A stretch of 64,000 nt of DNA, taken from NCBI RefSeq assembly GCF_000150275.1, contig NW_002060970.1, forward strand, positions 288,791-352,790, read 5' to 3'. The translations under genes were made by a program, and so were the position numbers. The notes below the pieces were generated by a model that did no database searches, was not told the DNA's origin, and worked only from the letters and a program-made list of their open reading frames with translations. Shown one piece after another: positions 49,501 to 61,600 of the stretch. The DNA is from Trichoplax adhaerens. Taxonomy: Eukaryota > Placozoa > Uniplacotomia > Trichoplacea > Trichoplacidae. Position 1 is the first letter of the stretch; each line of letters begins with the position of its first letter.

Positions 49501-52500
49501 ATCTGGCAATAACGCTGTTAATTGGCTGGGTTATCACTTACTTTGCTATGTGCATGGGAATTGAATCTTCAGGAAAGGTAGAGCTGATTATCATTTAACA
49601 ATCCGCTTAGTATCATTATCAAAAATCGTGATTATGTAACACTTAGAGTAAAAATAGCAGTTTTAAATACGGCACGAATTGTTTAGAAAGATTCACAAAA
49701 TAGCTCTTTCATAACGCTAGTATATTATGTTTTAGCAACTTCATCAAGCAACCAAAAACGAGAAAAATACATTATAAACTTCATACTGAATACAACACTA
49801 GCAATAGTTGCTTCATCGCATATCTATAGAACCATCAAAATACAATAAATAAGGCATTCTTATCTAGCCAGAAAACAATAGATAAATAGTGGCATTCCGC
49901 TAATAGGGTATGTTCGGAGTTTATTAATTAAGCGGAATATGAAGTACTAGTTATCAGCGTCTGGCAGGAATAAGATACTTTCGAGGATGCATCGTTGTCA
50001 TGAAAGTACATTAATTATTAGAATCGCTTTACATTAGACACGAAAAATCTATCATAACATGTGAAAACAGTAATTAAAATAGAAATGAATTTGAATGCAA
50101 AATGAAACAGAGGTTATTATAGTTAAAACTCAACTATACTAATTTAATAAATCGTCATGATAACTTGTTTCGTGACAATCATAATAACACTCAGTAAATG
50201 GAATAATGAAAATTGAACGGCATCATAGCTCACTTTTAGAATTGATTGAAGATGACAGAGATGAGCAGTATTATTCGGATCTGTAGATGATGAAGTAAAT
50301 TGATGGCTATAATGATATATTTCAGGTTGTCTACTTCAGTGCAACAGTGCCCTATGTTATGTTAATTGCATTGCTCGTTCGAGCCTTAACATTGCCAGGT
50401 GCCGATGTTGGTATAAAACAGTTATTCGTTCCCGAATGGAAGAAGTTAGGGACATTATTGGTCAGTATAAAATTATATAAGCCATTCTTTATGTCAATAA
50501 ACACCGGTAGTAGTAACTTCTGTAAGAATTTAAAGGATAGCAGTAAAATAGCCCATTCCAATTATTAACCATTGGATTTTATTACTTTTCTGAAATGGAT
50601 GCTCACACTAGCCATGGGTAGACGCATTAGGGCAGGTCTTATCTGCGATTGGTATAGGTTATGGTGCTATTATCACCTTAGGAAGTTACAATCGTCGTGA
50701 TAATAAAGTCCACAGGTATTGCCGATGATTTAAATATTATTTTAATGAATATCAAGCATCATATAATATTATGCGTAAACAATCAGTTAGTAGCAATTGT
50801 TAGTGGTCATTCTCGACAATTCCCAGAACTATTTTTTAAATTATGAATTAGAGCTTATTCAATAATGGGTAACAATACTGTAAAATTTCGAATCACATTA
50901 TTGAGCCAAAAAAGAATCTCCTTTAAATTCTTTGATATTCGAGTATTAAAAATTTTTTCTACATTAGTTGACAGATAATACTTTACTAGAAGTAGTAAAT
51001 ACCTTAAGAACTAAATGATACTATTTTACACGAAATAGGCATCAGTTGACAAATAATTTAAAGCTTTGCTAGAAGCAACAAATACCTCCAAGATAAATTG
51101 TGCCATTTCAACCATGATATATGAATATCATTAAAACCTTGTTATTGACGCATATGATTGATTGAAATGATATTAAGGTAAATGTTTTAATTAAATTGGA
51201 CTAATTTCTTTAATGTTATCTTCTAGAGATGCCGTTTATATCTGCTGTATTACAAGTTGTACAAGTATATTATCAGGTATTATATGTTTCGCTGTACTTG
51301 GATATATGTCGAAAATTACAGGAACTCCAATTAAATCCCTGGTTCAAGAAGGTATGAAACTATACCATCCACTACCTGATCGATTCAATATAATATACAC
51401 AGTTCTATATACATAAAAATTGAAATTTTCCTTCGTTCTATCGATATGGAGTATGAAAATTCTACTACAATTCCTATATTTAAAACTTTTAACATGATAC
51501 AAAGTTCTTCTAAATTCATTAATGCTGAATATGAAAACCTCAAGTCATAACGATCTGTAACTTTTTTCTATAACAGAAATTGTCTTGGCATTTATTGCTT
51601 ATCCAGAAGCTATTGCTCAATTGCCTAGCCCTCATTTTTGGGCTATTGCCTTCTTCTTCATGTTACTTTTGCTTGGTATGGATAGCATTGTAAGTCATCT
51701 TTGATATAATTACCTCTACTGGATATATTGATTAAAATGATCACAAATAACTGGTTTTTAATCTATTATTTGATTTATTAGTACGGTATGGTCGAAGTCA
51801 TGATCACATCCGTCGTACGATTATCCCGGGGTAAACTAGATAATAAGAAACCGTTCGTTATGGCAGGGATTGCAATCGTTCTTTATCTTGTTGGCCTTCT
51901 TTTTGCTACAAGAGTAAGTTAATTTATAATTTATTTATTTTATTTTAATCAAGAAGATAAAGTTTATATTAGTTTCAATTCTGATTCCGACATAGTCCTC
52001 ATTTCAGTCATTCGTTTTAATAAATTAGTTCGCCAAGATTTACTCTGTCGTTTCGATCTATTTTTATTTGAAGGCAGGCTTATTTTGGCTTATCGTCGTT
52101 GATACTAATAATTCTGGGCCGATAGTACTTGGGTTAACATTATTTGAAGTACTCGCTGTTTCGCTATGTTACGGTAACTTTCAAAGACTTCTTTTAGTTT
52201 GTATCGTGTTTAGTAATATCATAAAGTACTTTTATCTATTCTATTGCTGTAGTCATCTACAATTCTACAGTAGTCAAGCAATGTTAAGTTCATTGGATCG
52301 TGACATAGAGTTAAAAAGATGAAAACTTCCTTGGGTTTTAAATATGCAGAGCTACAATTCATTCTTGACTATATTGCAGGTGCTGATCGATTAGCGGATA
52401 ATGTAGAAGATATGACTGGAATTAGGCCTAATTACTACTGGATCATAACCTGGAAGTTTATTTGCCCACTCGGTTGTACTGTAAGTATTTTTATGGTTGT

Positions 52501-53820
52501 TTTAAGTTCTATTTGAGTATTTAAATTTAAATCAATCCTACCCTATCCGATAACTAGTTCTGTATCATCAGCGATATTCAGCGTGATTCGATATTCCAAT
52601 AACAGTTTCTAATAAAATTGACATCGAATATTGACTTGCTATCCTGAGAAACCTGATCATCATCAACTAATTTCCATTTAAATTTTGTTGATCCCATATG
52701 GTGATATAATGTCAATGAACTGATGAGGACGATTAGTTCTAATAAAATTGATATAGAATATTAACTTGCTATCTCACAAAATTGAATAATTATCATCAAA
52801 TACCATAATTCCCGTTCAATTTTTATTGATGCAATATGGTGAGCTGATGCCGATGAACTAATAGGAATGAACAGTTCCATTTTGAATTGAAAATATATTT
52901 AAAGAGATCGTATCCAAAATAATTGAATGCCGATATAAATTTGTGGTGCAGCAGATAAATTTGGATTATTGTAATTCGTGAACGCTCAAATCAAGCCTGA
53001 TATATCATTATATTTATTAAGCCCAGTTGGATATTTATTTTTCAAACCTATTATGAGGCAAATTTGATAATAGTTACCGTACACCATTGGCCATGTTAAT
53101 AATTAAAATATATTCCATATTGGCCAGGCATATATCATTACCTGTCAAGATGACAATTCATGTTGCACTGCATCCCATAAAATCAGATAAATGATGTTAA
53201 TAATTAATTAAAGCCTAATTGGTTATTGACGAAAATAATTATAAGCTAAAATTAAATTTTGTCTTTGCAAGTATGTATAGTATTCTGCCAATATAGTCAG
53301 CTAAATTTTGCTTTTATTTCGTCTCAAGTTCTTATTTATAGCTAGCTTGGCAACGAGAGGTCAAATGCATTACCTATCTAAGGATGTTCCAGCATACGGA
53401 ATTGGTATCGGCGCTCTGATCTCCAGTCTCGTTTTAATATGGATTTTAGTCGGTGCGATCCATCAGATTGTAATCACACCGGGAACATTCAAACAGGTAA
53501 CTAAGAAATAATTAATTCAATTAAAGCTGGCGTTGTGAAATAGGGGAAAATAGGATAGCTCAATCATCTTTCCGCTAACGAATTCTGTATACAGCTGATT
53601 GCTGTATAGTTTACACCTCCAAGGATATTACTAGCTGAGATTTATTGGTCGTCTATATCGATTGATTAGTTTATCTTTTCTTATTCCTTAGCGATTGGTG
53701 AAATCTTTCTCTCCTCGTCAAGGATTTTTGGACCTGCAATTCCAAAATAAGAAGAGCAGAGATCAATCAATGACCAAAGTAGAATTAAATGATCGTCCAA
53801 CGTCCACTTATATTTTTTAA
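43585..53820 (+). CDS. SLC6-type Na/Cl-dependent transporter, gene 2
   Basis: Tandem paralogue of gene 1. Exons: 43585-43618, 43786-43983, 48232-48366, 48912-49122, 49445-49577, 50326-50460, 50612-50715, 51227-51351, 51577-51689, 51782-51913, 52074-52173, 52380-52480, 53329-53496, 53692-53820. They give 605 residues with continuous phases. Exons 3-14 have exactly the same lengths as in gene 1; only the two N-terminal exons differ. TM1 again reads [14 protein letters not shown] (58-71). EL2 has [12 protein letters not shown]4-5 has [12 protein letters not shown]6 has [13 protein letters not shown] and [10 protein letters not shown]8 has LLLGMDS. The C-tail [10 protein letters not shown] parallels [10 protein letters not shown] of gene 1. 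Intron 2 is unusually long (4.25 kb). AATAAA occurs at 54458-54463. Substrate is not determinable; absence of the TM1 aspartate argues against a monoamine transporter. Confidence 0.9.
44430..44723 (+). other. Unexplained 97-codon open frame in SLC6 gene 2 intron 2
   Basis: The frame runs from ATG ([16 protein letters not shown]..) to TAG and ends with an arginine-rich [15 protein letters not shown]. Among open frames I could not attribute to an exon it is the longest uninterrupted one. It shows no signal peptide, membrane segment or known motif, and stands alone inside a 4.25-kb intron. It may be chance or a transposon remnant. Confidence 0.2.
52607..52870. repeat. Two-copy tandem duplication, about 130 bp, in SLC6 gene 2 intron 12
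   Basis: TTCTAATAAAATTGACATCG at about 52607 recurs as TTCTAATAAAATTGATATAG at about 52737. Both are followed by AATATT(G/A)ACTTGCTATC, ATCATCA(A/T), TTTTGTTGAT or TTTATTGATG, and ATATGGTGA. Confidence 0.75.
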
Positions 53821-55225
53821 AGTGACTACGAATGACATTAGTCATGTCAACGTTTGAAATATTGCAATACTTTATCATTTGATTTATTTCACCTGCGCTA
53901 GAGGATTGACATTTTGATATTTTTTCTGCTTGATCATCAGTCTCATTTACTGCATTACTTTGCTTCCACGTAGTTACCCTGTAATATTATAAACGTTTTA
54001 GTTTACCAATCTGGTCAATTTAAATTTTACTATTTGTATTCTAGGTGTTGAATGATTGATAGTATGGACTTATAAGTAGCATATTCCTATTTTTTAATTA
54101 CCCTCCTTGCTTAAATGGCATATTGATTATAATTTAATATTCGGAAATGGTGACCGCTTGCAGTCATAATGGCAATATTCAAGATTGCTGTTGAAGTCAG
54201 TTTCTGTTACGAAGTGTCAATGAGATAATACTAAATACGTGCTAAGTTTAGAACATCTCTCTTTATTATTATGCAATATCTATAGCCTCTAAAAAACTCA
54301 TTACCTTCTTTAAATTATTGCTACTATACATAAAATTTGGAAATAGGACCTATTTCTATCTTTGAAACTGTATGCCGTATAGGATACGGATAGCGATAAA
54401 GCTATAGAAGTGTAGATACAGGAAACAGTATGCAGTCTATGATTACCTCGCTTGTGAAATAAAGTTATTAGATTTTAAAACACTGATATATTGTTAACCT
54501 ATCGTTGTTACAAGAAAACGCTAATAGCAGTCCATATTGATATATTAGCTTAGAAATGAGAAAGTGCCCATGCTTTAGCCTATTATAATTGAGATTAAAT
54601 TAATATAAGGTCTTGCAATAAGTCCTACCTTTATCCTTACGATATCTAGTTACCCAATGAAGTAAGTCCTCGATGAAGCGGTTAGAACTAGTCTATTACT
54701 TAGAATTTTACTGTTGAATATCACAGTAGTAGAACTTCCGATTACGCAACCACACACAGCTAGCTCAAAGCCTATCGACTCTTCTCCTTTCCAAAAGAGT
54801 AGGCCTTTTACACATTTTTAAAAGGCTTATTAATAAACATTTTTATCAAATCCCTTTTCCTGTCAAGTCAAGTAAAATATAATAGTTAAACCGAATGGGA
54901 TCTTGGATCTCATTTCTGTTACACAAAATGCGGGTATGCTAGAATTTGATACTTTCTTCATTTTTGGCACCTGCTAATTTATTTGATACCTTGAATCCTT
55001 GGCAAAGCACGATTGCGCTGAAATTTGAATTAAGATCAATTGTATGCCAGCATAACAATTGACACTACAATTAGTGTAATAATAATTAATTATTAACTAT
55101 AGCGAAGGATTATAGTCTCTTTAGTGATTTATAGATCTACCTATAAAGTGGAATTAAATCTTGTTATTAAGACCAATTTACAGAGATGGCTGCAGACTCA
55201 AATTTTACTCTTATTTCGTCTTTAG
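53821..55225. other. Interval between SLC6 gene 2 and the orphan exon
   Basis: No exon recognised. The probable poly(A) signal of gene 2 is at 54458. The last 60 bases before 55226 (TTACTCTTATTTCGTCTTTAG) resemble the polypyrimidine acceptor tract preceding exon 13 of gene 2. Confidence 0.45.
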
Positions 55226-55393
55226 TTCTTATTTTTAGCCAGTATAGCAACTAGAGCTCAAATACTTTATCTTCAAAAACCTGCTCCATCTTATGGAATT
55301 GCTATCGGCGTTATTATCTCCATTCCCATTTCAGGGTCGATCCTAGTGGGTGCTATTCATCAGATAGTTATTACACCAGGAATACTAAAAGAG
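55226..55393 (+). pseudogene. Orphan duplicate of SLC6 exon 13 (TM11-12 region)
   Basis: An acceptor TTTAG precedes exactly 168 open bases, the length of exon 13 in both SLC6 genes. It reads FLFLASIATRAQILYLQKPA, then SYGIAIGVIIS.., then [14 protein letters not shown]. By hand count about 35 of 56 residues match exon 13 of gene 2. The TM12 core has gained proline, glycine and serine where gene 2 has LVLIWI. The donor is TT instead of GT (GAG-TTAAGT), and no exon 12 or 14 homologue was seen beside it. It looks like a leftover of a further SLC6 tandem copy. Confidence 0.8.
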
Positions 55394-55398
55394 TTAAG

Positions 55399-55617
55399 TA
55401 TATATCCCGGTAATAGTAATGTACTATGCTATATTAAGATTAGTTAATAATCCAAAGCACATTATGATAACTAATGTACGGTGATGGACATACCAAGTTA
55501 AGATTAGCAGGTACTGTAAGATATCTACAGTGCGGTACAATGTCCTTAGTACTGTGGTCAAATCTACAGTTTACCGATCATGATAATGTGTCTAAGGATT
55601 GCTTGAGTATGCAAATA
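55399..55617. mobile_element. Dispersed repeat, copy 2
   Basis: Same element as 26963-27246, in the same orientation, lacking about 80 bases near the left end. It begins only about five bases beyond the orphan SLC6 exon. The boundaries are where similarity with copy 1 stops. Open frames 55474-55773 and 55599-55820 overlap it and are not credible genes. Confidence 0.65.
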
Positions 55618-56988
55618 AAGCTTGCTCTGTCGATAACAACCGTTATAAGAAAATGTACCAATCAAAATGGCTGTGTAGAAAGCTCTATAAAGATTCTATG
55701 CTTATTCAATTTTCGTCAGAGTATTACATCAAATCTAAATTTAAAGGCCCAGTGGCCACCCTTAGCGATATAAAGAATACTATTTTAAAAATCAGTATTC
55801 TGCGGAAATTACTACCATAGAGCTATTCGTTTTACATGAAGAAATCTTGAGGTAAAAAGTACTATAAGAATCTTATACTGATCTATTGAAATGAACCAAT
55901 AATCAAAGTCATCTAACAGCAGTATAAATATCCGCGCTGCTCGTTTAAAGGGAGGGTGCGTAGGATTAGTATAAGTAGTAATGTAAGTCTGACAGTCCTA
56001 ACCATAAAGGTTCTTCCTAATGATGCTAACATAGCAATTGTGTATTATAGGTAGTGAATTAGTCTCAGCACTTTCAAAATGTCAGTAAAAGCAGTAGCAC
56101 TATACAAGTCTATTTGGTAGACTAAATGTACTGGTAACATCAGTTGATAGCCATGACCTTAATCTCGCATATTAGAAATGAGGGGCAATTTTTGTCTATA
56201 ATATTTTAACCTACATGTAGACCTCTTAATATGGACTTCATCGCAGCCTAAATAAACATTCGGAACTTTTACGATCTGTAGTCAGTTCAGAATACTTATG
56301 ACCAAGATAGGTAGTGACATGCTATATAAGGATGGAATAAAATTAGTTCAGTTTGCAATTCTAATTATAGTTTGCAAAAACTTACGTTATCATTAACACT
56401 TTAAGATCTACAGTAATTTCGAATCATCACAGTAATCGTCTGCATGCGGTCGAGCTCACTTGAAAATTTATCTTGCTACTAGTTATTCTCATTTGATTAC
56501 GATTCAAGTTTAAACTTTACAGGCTGAAATGATGGAAGGTCTATTTTTTAAAACCTCTCGGATGTCAATGATGATAGCTTTTATTTTATTTTTAACGGTT
56601 GGTCTAAATTCTCAATATTGTCGTAAATTGAGCTCTAATGTAGACTAGATGTGTATTACTGTACTTTGCCTAAATCATGCGTTCACTATTTTCGATGTTC
56701 TTTAGTTATTAGCTATTGTAAAGTAGTATGGCAGTAGTCAATTTCAAATCTTGGTTTTAGTGACGGCATATATTCAATGAAGTTACTGGAGTAATAATTA
56801 ATATGTAAGCTAGGCTTCCACTGATGTAATAAATTGTTCAAATTATTCCGTTTCAGTCAAATTTATGCACTTATATAATGGTAAAATTTAAATATCGTGA
56901 ATTGTTAGCTAAGCAATCTCTTACCTTTGTCAAAATATTTCACCTTAATTTCGTATTTTCATTAAACGTAAAGGCTTTAGTACAAGTC
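55618..56988. other. Non-coding interval
   Basis: No exon or structural feature recognised between the dispersed repeat and the EGF exon duplication. The 5' exons of the second EGF gene may lie here unseen. Confidence 0.45.
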
Positions 56989-57403
56989 ATGGGGGAAGGG
57001 TTAGGATTTCTATTCTCGCACTTATTAAACTGTACGTAAAGTCGCTGAAAGTTTAATATTTGTAGTTTGATATTCCTAAAACTATTAAATATGCTAGATC
57101 AATCATCATGTGCAAATATAAAATGTTTTCGTGGCCTTTGCATCGATAACGACAACGTGAGTATTTGCTTGTGCTATCAAGGCAGTCATAGGGGTAGGGT
57201 TAGGATTTCTATTATTGCACTTGTTAAACTGTATGTAATGTCGCTGAAAGTTTAATAGCATAGTTTGATATTCCTAAAACTATTGAAAATGCTAGATCAA
57301 TCATGTGCAAACATGAAGTGTTTCCATGGCCTATGCATTGACAACGACAACGTGAGTATTCGCTTGTGCTATCAAGGCTACCTAGGAAATTCTTGCGATG
57401 AAG
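56989..57403 (+). repeat. Recent 199-bp tandem duplication carrying an EGF exon
   Basis: TTAGGATTTCTATT begins at 57001 and again at 57200. The two copies stay highly similar through the acceptor GCTAG and the exon body (GACAACGTGAGTATT, GTGCTATCAAGGC). Copy 1 ends abruptly after CAAGGCAGTCATAGG, where copy 2 begins, so it lacks the exon's 3' end and donor. Confidence 0.85.
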
Positions 57404-58487
57404 GTAATATTATCACTTTGCTTGATATGATACTTAATCACGCATCAACTAGGCAAATTTCTAATCTACGTATCCTCATATTTCCAGTTACTAAAGAAAC
57501 CAGCCAACTTGCTTGTTCTAGCAGCCCTTGTCCTCAAGGTCATTGCTTGGATACTTTTTGCAAAAATGGAAAAGCCGCTTATATTTGTTATTGCAAGGTC
57601 AATGATTCATATTTTAACGGTGAAAGCGAATGTCATCGAGGTAAATTTGATAATATATTATTCACAGATGAATTTGCTTGAATGCTATAATTTATGAAAC
57701 TTACAAAACTACAAATACGTTTAAAAACACAATCACATGTTAATACGCATATCGCGAAACATATCATTAACTAGACCCGTTGCTTAAAATATGTAAAATT
57801 AACTCAATGTTAGTTGCATTTTCAATCATTATTTACCAGTGCCAATTCACTATGAAATATCAATATTAATCATCTAAGATCATGTAGGTTACATTAGTTG
57901 ATCAGTAGCAATTAAAATAAGTTGAGCGTACTAAATTTCCTCATTACGGCATCTCTTAAAAAATTAACCCTGCATATACGATAGATGGGAATGACTATAA
58001 GTAATTGATATTTGAGCAAAATCTGAATAATGAATCCAGCATAATTCGTAAGCACATGGTAATAACTAAGAATTTTGCTGGCTTGCCATCTTTAGAACCG
58101 TGTACCGATCCTTGCTATAGTAATCGACGTCAAAATCAAGGCAGCTGCCGAATTTCAACTTCTGCTCAGAATTCAACCTCTTTGACTTACGAATGCACCT
58201 GTTCATTGACATACTACGGTCCTTCATGTCAATACTTTGGTAAAAAATGCCGTAAAATTTAATTTAGATATTTGCAATAGATTTAATGCGCTTGTGAATC
58301 ATAATCGTAGCTTTCTCCGGGTTGAACACCGCTTTCTTTACTGGTAATAAGAGTTATTATTTTCCGTTCCATTCAATAGATCCATGCCTTTCTTCACCAT
58401 GTTCATTTGGGGCTTGTTTATATGATAAAATTAGCGGCTATTCTTGTATTTGTCCTGGTGGATATACTGGCATCTATTGTTCAACAA
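57098..58487 (+). CDS. Second EGF-repeat gene (partial exon set)
   Basis: Phase-1 cassettes on the + strand: a truncated EGF exon from 57098 (DQSSCANIKCFRGLC..), then 57296-57403, 57488-57640, 58096-58239 and 58380-58487. All complete ones are flanked by AG/GT and are multiples of three. The last reads DPCLSSPCSFGACLYDK.., then CICPGGYTGIYC, a canonical EGF. 57488-57640 and 58096-58239 are longer variants with extra residues between cysteines. The exon at 57296 has Arg where the fourth cysteine belongs, and the truncated copy keeps that cysteine but lacks the sixth. No start, transmembrane or terminal exon was found, so this may be a gene fragment. Whether it is separate from the 3-12 kb EGF gene is inferred from the SLC6 genes lying between. 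Confidence 0.6.
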
Positions 58488-58613
58488 GTAATAGCATGTT
58501 TCTCTTTTATCACTATCAATTTATATGAGTTCGTGTCGAATATAGGTATTTGGAGAGGTACAGAGTTCGAATTAACATTTAATCATTTTTAGCCATAAAT
58601 CATGAAGGCAATT

Positions 58614-58691
58614 TAAATATGGTATTACCAAAAATGTGCTAACGACGCACACTAAATATGGTAATACCAAAAATGTGCCAACTACCCACAC
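58614..58691. repeat. 39-bp tandem duplication
   Basis: TAAATATGGTATTACCAAAA followed by ATGTGC.AAC is present twice in succession (about 58614 and 58653) with a few differences. Confidence 0.75.
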
Positions 58692-61600
58692 TAGGCACGC
58701 TGCTTACTGAATGCTCGCCATCAACCTTTCTTGGTTCTAACTGAAATCACTATTTCACCTTGTAAACTGTGAATAGCAAGGTGAGAAACAGAATGAAAGC
58801 AGGCAATCTCACCTTTGGGGTCGGGAAAAAGTGGAAGACAACATGGACAATATGGTAAGACGATTTTCTTTTTGCAATATACCTTCCTGTCATGATAGCC
58901 TTTGCTAGCAGAAATGCTGTACCAAATATACTGACTATTTTATCTTTTCATGTTATTTTTACCAAGAACTTGCTGAGATCGTTTCTCTTTCAAGTCCGTC
59001 TTTTACTGCAATTTACAATAAACATTCAACTAGCTGCACAATTGCATTGATTGCAATACTATTAAGTTTGTTTTGATATATTTTTGGGTATTGGTTAAAC
59101 TGACTTTTGGGGGTTTGCTTTATGATCGACGAGATAATCCATGATAGACTGTATTAGTAAGAATCTAGCGGTATTAAAAAATGTTAAGTTTGTGATAAAT
59201 TTCATCATTATTAGATGCAGCCTAAAACTTATCAATGATAGATATACTATATACTTAATACAGTATTATTATTACGATATACAGTATATAGAAACTCGAG
59301 ACAGCTTCTACTTCTACTTTATGCTAAGCTACCATATAGTGAGCTGTTAGCTACTAGGTTATAGATGATGGATATAGTATGTTACCTCCAAGCATTACCC
59401 CATAGCAGAAGTAAACTATTTCCCTTACTTTAAAACTTCGACAAATGTTAACAGATATTGATGCGAAAAAAAAATGGGACAAGGGAAGCCAATTGTTATG
59501 TAACTTAGAATTGTGATTGTAGACTGTTAGCTATGTTTATTATAATGTACGGTAGATATTTATCATAAGAGATATCTGGTAGCTATAACTATAGACTGTA
59601 GTGGTATAGACTCTATGCTAGAGTACAGATGACTATATACAGTAAGCTGTTGAGTTACTAATAAGGTTATAGGTAAAAATAGAACTGTAAATCATATATT
59701 AGGATAAGGTTAATTCATTGTACTTTGGCTGGTGTGAATAATGTCTACGTAAGTACTGTAGTCGTATCCATATTGGATTAATGATGATCCGCAGTAGAAT
59801 AGTCTTACTAAGAATAATTTAACTATGTGTAAAATAAGGTAAAAGGTTGCCATGCGGATTGTAGCTGCGAATGCTACGAAAAGTATAAAGCATGCAACTT
59901 TAGATTATTCTGTTAGTTCGTTGTAGAAGTCTTTAGTAGTAGTATTCGGCTAAAGTAGAGCAGTGTGTAGTTGATCTTTGTATAAGATTCAATAAAGGCC
60001 TTATTTTTCTAAAATTTAGAATTTCGTGATTGGTATATATCACACCAATATTAATAATTTTAGCTTAGAAACAGGAAAGATCTGATTGTGGATCACGTTT
60101 TAGTTCAGGTCTACTAAATTTATAAACTTTGAAACGTCTCATATACTTTCTTAGTGAAATTTTCTTTAACTAACAGTTTCAATTATTAAAGATTTTGATC
60201 AAAGTTTCCGTAGTAGACGGGTTGTTAGCCCTAGGTTCGTAATCCGTCAACTCAAAATTCTGAGTTGTTAAAATCGAGCGAATCCCTAATGTAACACAAA
60301 ATAGTCAACACCATATAATTGACTTTGGTGTCAAAGTATTAGCGTTAAGTCGACCGGAGTGCAACGAAAGTAGAATCAAAGTTTGTTAAAGTTTCGTAGC
60401 TTGATCTCTACACTTTTCATTTCATTACATTAGAGTTGCTGACAATCTATAACAGTTAAGTTTATTAACGTCTGTGTATCGTCCACCGAAGAAGGAGAAT
60501 TCCAATTTCTTCCCCTCATAATAACAGTCGAAAATGGCTAAGATAAACCAGATAAGCGACTTAACCTCCTCGATAACAATTCTATACAACTTATACAAAT
60601 TATCATTAATTGCTCCTCTACATAGTATTCATCAATCACATTAGTACATTGCTTAATAACATTACTTAATATGGTTATCAGCTACGACCTTATATAGTAT
60701 ATACTTAAAATTCATTTTTAGTAGTCATCTAGCCGTAACTAACAATATGGTTGAGGTTAATTTGCTCCGGCAGTTTTTTGCTAATATTTTCAAGGTTTAC
60801 TTTATAGAGAGAAAAAACTAGCTTCCGTATAGAATATTATGGAGTTGCAAAACTGTATGATGACCATGTACATCAAATGAAGATAATTCTTATCTATCGA
60901 TACTAGCATCATTGAGGCAAATGGAGTGCTGTAGTGATGCTAAAAAAGAAGTTGTTGTTACGTTGTTACGAAGTTAAATATTTAAAAAATTTTGTATAGT
61001 ATCTCATTAAGAGTCTTGCGGAATGTACTTCAAAGTAAACATCAAAAGTAAACGAATAGAAATCATCCTTGTAATTTAGCAAATAAACTGATTTTATTAT
61101 TTCCCGTCTTGTTGATTAATCTTGGGAAGTCCTTTCTGTTCTAAGAATGGTCGAATGTAACGATAAATTTTCAGAATTAGGTTATATGAAATTATTGGAT
61201 ATCATCTTGCATGACTTTCATCTGCTTCAATATTGATCTTAATTTCCTAAAAGGATTGATAGTTCATTACTAGTACTTGGTAGATGTAGAAAGTAAGATT
61301 TTTTATTGTATCTATTAATTAATTATTGGAAAGGCTAATTTTAGAACAAGTTATTTTCTATCTTCTCTGGAGCTAGAGAGGAAGTGACTAGATTTCCTCT
61401 TTTCATCTGTCGTAGTGTCGAAGTTATTTTCCATTCATTGATGCCCTAATACGTGATGAAAATTTTTCCTTTTTGTGTCCTATATAATAAAATTAATTTG
61501 TCTCGCTATGGTGTCGTCTTGAAATCTGTAAATAATTTATTAACTAAAGGACAATTAAAAATAATTTCGGTTGTTGCACTTTATTCACTTTTCAATACTC

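Noticed and set aside
60195-60245. Possible tRNA T-arm (GGTTCGTAATCC-like).
   Set aside because: No matching acceptor, D or anticodon stems could be assembled around it.
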